A DNA stretch of 12,474 bases from Candidatus Brocadiaceae bacterium. GTDB taxonomy: Bacteria; Planctomycetota; Brocadiia; Brocadiales; Brocadiaceae. The stretch covers positions 1 through 12,474 of the forward strand of contig JANLHY010000326.1 of assembly GCA_024653795.1 (NCBI GenBank), written 5' to 3'. Of the stretch, positions 1-5,421 are shown piece after piece. Position 1 is the first letter of the stretch. Each line of letters starts with the position of its first letter. The position numbers and the translations under genes are program-made. The notes beneath the pieces are model-generated. The model saw only the letters and a list, made by a program, of their open reading frames with translations, was not told the DNA's origin and searched no databases.

Positions 1-1233
1 GTGTGCATGGAAGAGGCGATTGAAAATATCGATATCGGCGGCCCCTCGATGATTCGGTCTGCTTCCAAGAATTACAAACATGTTATTGTCATTGTAAACC
101 CGAAGCGGTATGAGTTTATTATTGAAGAACTCAAGGCCAACCGCAACGACATTTCCGAGAAGATGCGCTTTGAACTCGCTGTTGAGGCATTCAGGACTAC
201 AGGTCGTTATGACAGGATTATTGCCAATTATTTTGACAGCCTCGATAAAGAAAAGGGAGGCTATCCAACGGCGCTCTCACTGGATTATATTAAACGACAA
301 TCTTTACGATATGGTGAGAACCCGCACCAAACGGCTGCGTTTTATGTGGAGGAAAATGTGCAGGAACCCTGTGTATCAAACGCACTGCAGTTGTATGGGA
401 AGGAGCTTTCTTATAACAATATTATAGACCTTAATGCCGCACTGGAATTGGTAAAGGAATTTGAACGTCCTTCTGCTATTGTAATAAAACACACAAATCC
501 GTGTGGCGCTGCGTCTGCTGATACCCTTGCTGAGGCATTTAAAAAGGCATACAACGGTGATCCCGTCTCTGCCTTTGGTTGTATTCTGGGATTAAACAAG
601 ACTGTGGACGTGGCAACGGCAGAGGCTATCACAGAACCAGGCCACTTTGTGGAGGCGATTATTGCGCCAGAATACGAAAAAGAGGCAGTAGAGATTCTCA
701 CGACAAAACGAAAGTGGGGAAGCGGCTTAAGACTTCTCAAAACGGGTACTTTGTCAGCAAAATTGATAGACCCCTGTGCCTATGATATGAAAAGGGTAGT
801 GGGAGGCATACTTTTACAGGGTAGGGATTTGTCCGTATATGATCCTGCAAACCTCAAGGTTGTTACGAAGAAAAAACCTTCTGAAAAAGAGATGGCTGAT
901 TTACGATTTGCCTTTATCGTTTGCAAGCATGTAAAGTCCAATAGCATTGTTCTTGTCAGAGACGAGATGGTGGTTGGCGTTGGTGCAGGGCAGATGAGTC
1001 GCATTGATTCCACAGAGATTTCCATTAAAAAGGCAGGAGATAGGGTCAAAGGCGCTGTGATGGCCTCTGACGCTTTTTTCCCTTTCAGGGATAGCGTTGA
1101 TGTAGCGGTCAGAGCGGGTGTGGCGGCAATTATTCAACCGGGAGGTTCAAATAAGGATGATGAATCGATCGCAGCAGCCGACGAACACGGGATTGCTATG
1201 GTATTTACCGGCCAAAGGCATTTCAGGCACTGA
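1..1233 (+). CDS. purH: Bifunctional AICAR transformylase/IMP cyclohydrolase, 3' part
   Basis: This is the C-terminal 410 residues of PurH, which performs the last two steps of de novo IMP synthesis in the cytoplasm: formylation of AICAR by 10-formyl-THF, then ring closure. The frame is open from base 1 and the first residues already match the interior of the cyclohydrolase domain (ENIDIGGPSMIRSA), so the GTG at position 1 is not the start. Roughly 110-120 N-terminal residues lie upstream of the window, judging from the family's usual 510-530 residues. The transformylase domain shows RYGENPHQ (about residues 103-110), LSYNN (136-140) and the catalytic KHTNPCGA (163-170). The frame ends with the family's typical tail, PGGS followed by ADEHGIAMVFTGQRHFRH. 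The domain looks intact. A repeat-rich non-coding stretch follows directly, and no clear terminator hairpin is visible at the stop codon. Confidence 0.97.
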   Translation: MCMEEAIENIDIGGPSMIRSASKNYKHVIVIVNPKRYEFIIEELKANRNDISEKMRFELAVEAFRTTGRYDRIIANYFDSLDKEKGGYPTALSLDYIKRQSLRYGENPHQTAAFYVEENVQEPCVSNALQLYGKELSYNNIIDLNAALELVKEFERPSAIVIKHTNPCGAASADTLAEAFKKAYNGDPVSAFGCILGLNKTVDVATAEAITEPGHFVEAIIAPEYEKEAVEILTTKRKWGSGLRLLKTGTLSAKLIDPCAYDMKRVVGGILLQGRDLSVYDPANLKVVTKKKPSEKEMADLRFAFIVCKHVKSNSIVLVRDEMVVGVGAGQMSRIDSTEISIKKAGDRVKGAVMASDAFFPFRDSVDVAVRAGVAAIIQPGGSNKDDESIAAADEHGIAMVFTGQRHFRH

Positions 1234-1238
1234 GTATT

Positions 1239-1266
1239 CACCGCAGAGGCGCAGAGGTCGCAAAGA
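1239..1266. repeat. Degenerate GCAGAGG tandem repeat
   Basis: Just after the purH stop, the unit GCAGAGG occurs twice in direct succession and is followed by a variant GCAAAG, each unit separated by C or TC. From memory, similar CGCAGAG tandems occur between genes in many environmental bacterial genomes. No function is apparent here. Confidence 0.5.
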
Positions 1267-1456
1267 TCGAATTAATGTTAAGAGTTGAGAGTTTGGAAAG
1301 AAAATTATCTTTGCGATTCAGGATGTATGTTGACACCAGAAAATTGCGCGATGTACAAGCTAAGGGATTGACAATAAATAATCTGAACAAGTTTGTTGTC
1401 CGATACTTTGAAGATCAGGCACTGTCAGGGCTAATGCCTAATTCAGATAAGACCGT

Positions 1457-1488
1457 CACTAACCCCAGCCTTAAGGCTGGGGTTAGTG
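1457..1488. repeat. Perfect 32-bp palindrome, REP-like
   Basis: CACTAACCCCAGCC, then TTAA, then GGCTGGGGTTAGTG form a perfect 14-bp stem. No T-run follows on either side, so it is a poor intrinsic terminator. The GC-rich stem and intergenic position suit a REP-type element of the kind mobilised by RAYT transposases. A second smaller hairpin follows 16 bp later, which is common for REP doublets. Confidence 0.6.
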
Positions 1489-1502
1489 GGTACGCGTCAT
1501 AC

Positions 1503-1548
1503 CGGGGCTTTAGCCCTGATGGCACGGCAACATGAAGTTGTTCATGTT
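1503..1548. repeat. Two adjacent small hairpins
   Basis: GGGCT-TT-AGCCC at 1505-1516 and AACATGAA-GTTG-TTCATGTT at 1529-1548 are both perfect stems. With the 32-bp palindrome at 1457-1488 they form a cluster inside the 14-bp inverted repeat. Neither has a terminator-like T-tract. Confidence 0.5.
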
Positions 1549-1794
1549 ATATATTGTCAATCCCTAAGGCAATTCAGCAATTTTTAAAAGCGAGTGGTCT
1601 GGCGTGAGTCCAATAGAAAAAGAGATTATCAAACGGAAGCATTTAATCTTCGTAAATAAAAAACAATATCTGTACTACAATCCATCAACTTCTTGTTTTT
1701 TATGCTCGTTTTTCAAAATGCATAACCATAAGGCATTGATTAGATGAGGCTTACGTAAAGTTTGTGGCATTGAGTTTGTTGTCATTTGAAAATG

Positions 1795-1828
1795 GGTAAC
1801 ACGTTAGTGTTTTGAAAAACGTATTACC
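1795..1828. repeat. Imperfect hairpin with 11-bp arms
   Basis: GGTAACACGTT at 1795-1805 pairs with AACGTATTACC at 1818-1828 with a single mismatch. It sits immediately upstream of the hairpin-repeat cluster at 1833-1998 and may belong to the same inserted block. Confidence 0.4.
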
Positions 1829-1832
1829 GATA

Positions 1833-1998
1833 AGCTCCGTAGGAGCAACCTGTTTGTAGCAAGATAGGATGCCATAGCAGACATTAGCTCCGTCAGGAGC
1901 GACCTGTCTACCAGTCAATCATAACAGGCCGCTTCTACGGAGCTGTTTACCCTATTGAATTTTATTGCGCTACAAACAGATCACCCCTAACGGGGCTA
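1833..1998. repeat. Four copies of a hairpin repeat, two in each orientation
   Basis: Copies 1 (1833-1860) and 2 (1886-1912) read AGCTCCGT(A/CA)GGAGC followed by (A/G)ACCTGT(T/C)T. Copies 3 (1923-1944) and 4 (1969-1998) are the same motif on the other strand, and copy 4 is a diverged GCCCCGTTAGGGG version. Each copy forms its own small hairpin (for example GCTCC-GTA-GGAGC), and the direct and inverted pairs could fold on one another into a larger structure. Copy spacing is irregular, which argues against CRISPR. From memory, this repeat type is widespread between genes in repeat-rich bacteria. Confidence 0.6.
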
Positions 1999-2071
1999 TA
2001 TTGTTTTTTATGTCCCCCTGGATTTTTCAAAAAACTAAAGTGTTACAAAAATTGTTTCATCTTTCGATATT

Positions 2072-2109
2072 CGAATTTCGAATTTGGTTACGGCCAGAGG
2101 CCGCGCCAG
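2072..2109. repeat. TTCGAA-type repeat and small GC hairpin upstream of trpF
   Basis: Overlapping ATTCGAAT/TTCGAA palindromes run from about 2072 to 2087. They are followed by the hairpin CGGCC-AGA-GGCCG at 2091-2103, which ends 37 bp before the trpF start. I recall similar sequences as dispersed repeats. A regulatory role for trpF is not supported. Confidence 0.35.
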
Positions 2110-2139
2110 GGAAATCTGTGTCCTAATCAGAAGAAAAAT

Positions 2140-2748
2140 ATGCGGGTTAAGATTTGTGGAATTACCAATAGTGAAGATGCTCGGTCCGCCGTTGAGTTAG
2201 GCGCTGATGCACTGGGATTCGTCTTTGCAAAAAGCCCTCGTCAGGTAACCAAGGAGCAGGCCAGAGATATCATTAAAAACTTGCCGCCATTTGTAACGTC
2301 TGTAGGGGTGTTTGTTGACGAAAAGGCCGATGTGATTAAGGAGATATGTAATTTTTGCGGTATCCATACAGTTCAGCTTCACGGCAATGGACAACCTGCA
2401 TATTTGAATGAATTGGAAGGATATAAAATTATTAAGGTATTCCGAATCAAGGAAGAAGATGACTTAAAACCTCTGGCAAATTACAAACCCCATGCCTTTT
2501 TGTTGGACAGCTATGTAAAAGGAGTCATGGGTGGTACAGGAATGACCTTCAATTGGGAAATTGCAAGACAAGCGCATAAATATGGAACTATTATTTTATC
2601 AGGGGGTTTGACGCCTGAAAATGTTCGGAAAGCCATTCGTGTTGTGACGCCTTATGCGGTTGATGTATCTTCAGGAGTAGAATCGTTACCAGGCAAGAAA
2701 GATAAGTTGTTAGTGAAACGGTTTATTGCAAACGCAAAAGAAAGATGA
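2140..2748 (+). CDS. trpF: Phosphoribosylanthranilate isomerase
   Basis: TrpF catalyses the Amadori rearrangement of N-(5'-phosphoribosyl)anthranilate to CdRP, the third step of tryptophan synthesis, as a cytoplasmic TIM barrel. The 202-residue length is normal. Visible family features are KICGIT at the N-terminus with the catalytic Cys6, VQLHG (78-82), LLDS with the general-acid Asp123, the phosphate-binding GGTG (131-134), LSGGL (153-157) and VSSGVE (176-181). The ATG at 2140 is chosen because MRVKICGIT is the standard N-terminus; a weak AGAAG lies 9-13 bases upstream. No other trp gene is near, so trpF stands alone here, as in many bacteria with split trp operons. selA follows after 65 bp on the same strand, so co-transcription is possible. 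Confidence 0.96.
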   Translation: MRVKICGITNSEDARSAVELGADALGFVFAKSPRQVTKEQARDIIKNLPPFVTSVGVFVDEKADVIKEICNFCGIHTVQLHGNGQPAYLNELEGYKIIKVFRIKEEDDLKPLANYKPHAFLLDSYVKGVMGGTGMTFNWEIARQAHKYGTIILSGGLTPENVRKAIRVVTPYAVDVSSGVESLPGKKDKLLVKRFIANAKER

Positions 2749-2813
2749 TAAATTGAGAATTAGAAAATAATAAGGTCACGTTGTAATGTGTCCTAACAGT
2801 ACTTTCAGAATCT

Positions 2814-4196
2814 ATGCGCCAAAATATCCTCAGATCGATCCCATCTGTTAATGAACTACTTGAGTCACCCGAAATATCAAAATTAACTAGCATTTATCCG
2901 CGACAAGTTGTTGTCGATGCGATTAGGGAAGTTTTGGAAGACATTCGGCAGTCCATGACTAATAAAACAAACCTCTCTCCACAAAAACTTTATCCATTAA
3001 TCCAGCAGGTTCTTCAGCAAAAATTGTGTGGTATCGAGCATGCGATTAATGCAACGGGCATTATCCTTCACACCGGACTCGGCAGGGCGCCGCTCGCAGA
3101 AGAGGCTGCAAAACAGTTACAGGATATTACAAAAAGCTTCTGTACCCTTGAAATCGAGAAGTATTCTGGCAAGAGAGGATTCCGATACCATAATATAGAG
3201 CAACTCATTTGTATGCTTACCGGGGCAGAGTCGGCATTGGTTGTCAACAACAATGCCGCAGCCGTCTTGCTGGCTTTAGACACGTTGGCCAGAGGTAAAG
3301 AGGTCATTATTTCCCGATCCCACCTTGTTGAAATTGGGGGGGAATTTCGCATGCCCGATGTCATGACTAAAAGCGGAGCTATATTGGTTGAGGTGGGGAC
3401 AACCAACAAGACATATTTAAAGGATTACGAAAACGCTATTACTGAAAATACAGGACTTGTTCTGAAAGTGCATCAAAGCAACTTTAAGATTGTTGGTTTT
3501 ACTGAAACAGTTGACCTAAAAGACCTCATGTCTCTGGGTCAGACCAGGAATATTCCTGTTATGTATGACCTGGGAAGCGGCGCATTGATTGAACTTCAGA
3601 AATATGGGCTGCCATATGAACCAACAGTGCAAGAAAGTATGAAGGCAGGTGTTGATGTCGTTACGTTCAGTACAGACAAATTATTAGGAGGCCCTCAGGG
3701 TGGCATCATTGCCGGCAAGAAGAAGTGGATTGAACCAATAAAGAAGAACCCGTTGACGCGTGCGCTCCGTGTGGGAAAATTGACCATTGCTGCGCTGGAA
3801 GCAACTTTAAGGCTCTATCTGGAAGAGGGACTTGCCCTAAAAAATATCCCTGTATTAAAAATGATTTTAACGCCTCTTGAGACAATTGAGGAAAGATGTA
3901 AAAAAGTAATAAATAAGGTGAGTTCAGAAACCAGGGTTTGCATGAACCTTTCTATGGTAGATGGTTTTTCAGAGATGGGCGGTGGGGCGCTGCCGGGTGA
4001 AAATATCCCAACAAAGCTTGTATGTATTCATTCAGAAAAGATAAATGCTATAGACCTGGCCAATAAACTCAGGAACTCTACCCCTCCCATCTTTGCAAGG
4101 ATCGAACAAGACCGTGTTCGCCTGGATATGCGCACGGTGTATGATGAAGAAGTTGATATAATTTCTCGTGCGTTAGAAAATATATTCAGTTCTTAA
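2814..4196 (+). CDS. selA: L-seryl-tRNA(Sec) selenium transferase
   Basis: SelA is a PLP-dependent enzyme that converts seryl-tRNA(Sec) to selenocysteinyl-tRNA(Sec) using selenophosphate. The 460-residue length is typical. Visible features are the N-terminal helical tRNA-binding region beginning RSIPSVNELL, INATGIILHTGLGRAPL (78-94), the VVNNNAAAVLLAL segment (143-155), YDLGSGALI (251-259), and the PLP-lysine motif STDKLLGGPQGG with Lys289 as the expected Schiff-base residue. The protein ends with the usual C-terminal domain (RIEQDRVRLDMRTV). The ATG at 2814 gives the expected N-terminus although no strong Shine-Dalgarno precedes it. selB, its usual partner, lies about 5.7 kb downstream beyond the accessory island, on the same strand. 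Together they indicate that the organism makes selenoproteins. Confidence 0.96.
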   Translation: MRQNILRSIPSVNELLESPEISKLTSIYPRQVVVDAIREVLEDIRQSMTNKTNLSPQKLYPLIQQVLQQKLCGIEHAINATGIILHTGLGRAPLAEEAAKQLQDITKSFCTLEIEKYSGKRGFRYHNIEQLICMLTGAESALVVNNNAAAVLLALDTLARGKEVIISRSHLVEIGGEFRMPDVMTKSGAILVEVGTTNKTYLKDYENAITENTGLVLKVHQSNFKIVGFTETVDLKDLMSLGQTRNIPVMYDLGSGALIELQKYGLPYEPTVQESMKAGVDVVTFSTDKLLGGPQGGIIAGKKKWIEPIKKNPLTRALRVGKLTIAALEATLRLYLEEGLALKNIPVLKMILTPLETIEERCKKVINKVSSETRVCMNLSMVDGFSEMGGGALPGENIPTKLVCIHSEKINAIDLANKLRNSTPPIFARIEQDRVRLDMRTVYDEEVDIISRALENIFSS

Positions 4197-4206
4197 GAAA
4201 AGAGTA

Positions 4207-4235
4207 TTGCCCAAAAATTTCTTTTTAAAAATAAT
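4207..4235 (+). promoter_or_regulatory. Weak candidate sigma-70 promoter before the restriction gene
   Basis: TTGCCC (4207-4212) and AATAAT (4230-4235) are separated by 17 bp, matching TTGACA at 4 of 6 and TATAAT at 5 of 6 positions. The -10 box would sit only 7 bp before the ATG, implying an almost leaderless transcript, which fits the missing Shine-Dalgarno. In AT-rich DNA such matches arise easily by chance. Confidence 0.2.
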
Positions 4236-4242
4236 ATAAACA

Positions 4243-5421
4243 ATGTCTGTTCCACAGGAACTCCTCGAACTCGTTGAAAGATTTAATACAAACCGCGAGG
4301 CATATCGTTCCGGTCAATACAACGAAACCCAGCTTCGGCGCGAGTTCATTGACCCTTTATTTCAACTCCTGGGATGGGACGTAAACAACGAGAAGGGCTA
4401 TGCCGAGGCGTATAAAGACGTTATCCACGAAGATTCCATAAAAATTGGCGGCCTCACAAAGGCCCCCGATTACTGTTTCCGTATTGGTGGCGTCCGCAAA
4501 TTCTTCGTAGAAACAAAAAGGCCGTCAGTCAATATTAAAGAAGACATAGACCCCGCATTCCAACTGCGCCGTTACGCATGGTCAGCAAAACTCCTCCTTA
4601 GCATTCTCACTGACTTTGAAGAGTTTGCCGTTTACGATTGCAGGGTCAAACCAAGCAAGACAGATAAGGCATCCACCGCCCGTATTATGTATGTGGGTAA
4701 TTGGGTAGAATTTACCCAACACTGGGACGGGATCGCCTCGATCTTCTCGCGTGAAGCCGTATTAAAAGGTTCATTCGATAGATATGCCGAATCAAGCAAG
4801 GCAAAGAAAGGCACCGCAGCGGTTGATACGGCATTCCTCAGGGAGATTGAATCCTGGCGTGATGCGCTTGCCCGCAGTCTTGCACTCAGAAACCCGGAAC
4901 TCTCGCAGCGCGACCTGAACTTTGCCGTACAGCGCACCATAGACCGCATCATATTTCTCCGTATCTGCGAAGATCGAGGTATTGAACACTATGGAAAACT
5001 CATTGCATTACAGAATGGCGACCGCGTGTATGAGCGGCTCTGTGAGCTATTCTACCGCGCCGATGAACGCTATAATTCCGGTCTGTTTCACTTCCAGAAA
5101 GAAAAAGACCGTTCTGAATCACCCGATACGCTTACACCCAACCTGGGCTTTGATGACGGCGCGCTCAGGGACATTATCAAAAACCTGTATTACCCCGACA
5201 GTCCGTATGAGTTCTCTGTCCTTTCCGCCGATATCCTTGGACAGGTCTATGAACAGTTTCTAGGCAAGGTAATACGCCTCACGGCTGGTCACCGTGCTGT
5301 TGTTGAAGAAAAACCCGAGGTTAGAAAGGCAGGTGGTATTTACTATACGCCGACGTATATCGTTGATTACATCGTAAAAAACACCGTTGGGCAACTTGTT
5401 AAATCAGAAATCCAAAATTAA
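4243..5421 (+). CDS. Type IIG restriction-modification protein, 5' part (nuclease and helical region)
   Basis: This is the front section of an Eco57I-like fused restriction endonuclease/adenine methyltransferase. The N-terminal domain has the PD-(D/E)xK pattern: Pro75-Asp76 in KAPDYCFRIGG, then the strand KFFVETKRPS with Glu90 and Lys92. A helical linker follows (FAVQRTIDRIIFLRICEDRG). The frame then reaches the family's conserved lead-in to the methylase, GGIYYTPTYIVDYIVKNTVG, and stops at a TAA inside a 19-nt insertion. Removing that insertion joins it to the next reading frame, giving one protein of 985 residues. The ATG at 4243 suits the family N-terminus (VPQELLELVERF), though no Shine-Dalgarno is visible. 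As it stands, the product would carry the nuclease without the methyltransferase motifs. It is most likely inactive, unless the two halves work as separate subunits. Confidence 0.85.
   Translation: MSVPQELLELVERFNTNREAYRSGQYNETQLRREFIDPLFQLLGWDVNNEKGYAEAYKDVIHEDSIKIGGLTKAPDYCFRIGGVRKFFVETKRPSVNIKEDIDPAFQLRRYAWSAKLLLSILTDFEEFAVYDCRVKPSKTDKASTARIMYVGNWVEFTQHWDGIASIFSREAVLKGSFDRYAESSKAKKGTAAVDTAFLREIESWRDALARSLALRNPELSQRDLNFAVQRTIDRIIFLRICEDRGIEHYGKLIALQNGDRVYERLCELFYRADERYNSGLFHFQKEKDRSESPDTLTPNLGFDDGALRDIIKNLYYPDSPYEFSVLSADILGQVYEQFLGKVIRLTAGHRAVVEEKPEVRKAGGIYYTPTYIVDYIVKNTVGQLVKSEIQN

Larger units (their letters stand above)
1363..1565. repeat. 203-bp segment bounded by a 14-bp inverted repeat
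   Basis: AGGGATTGACAATA at 1363-1376 reappears as its exact reverse complement at 1552-1565. The enclosed segment contains three further hairpins, including a perfect 32-bp palindrome. It has no transposase gene. The arrangement resembles a small non-autonomous element (MITE or REP-cluster type), but one copy cannot show mobility. No target-site duplication is evident beside the ends. Confidence 0.45.
1234..2139. other. Repeat-rich intergenic stretch without a convincing gene
   Basis: About 0.9 kb separates purH from trpF. The only open frame of note starts at 1275 and runs 86 codons. It lacks a Shine-Dalgarno sequence, resembles nothing I know, and its last third is encoded by palindromic repeats, so I do not call it. 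The stretch holds several separate repeat families, listed individually. I found no tRNA cloverleaf, no riboswitch I can name, and no clear promoter for trpF. Confidence 0.7.

Noticed and set aside
1457..1488. Intrinsic terminator for purH
   Set aside because: It lies more than 200 bp after the stop and lacks a T-tract on either strand.
1275..1535. 86-codon open frame after purH
   Set aside because: No Shine-Dalgarno, no recognisable family, and its last third is encoded by the 32-bp palindrome and neighbouring hairpin.
1833..1998. CRISPR array
   Set aside because: There are only four diverged copies, in both orientations, with uneven spacing; no cas genes are present.
5387..5421. Programmed ribosomal frameshift joining the two halves of the restriction gene
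   Set aside because: No convincing slippery heptamer plus structure is visible. A precise 19-nt insertion bounded by TTAA explains the frame change fully.
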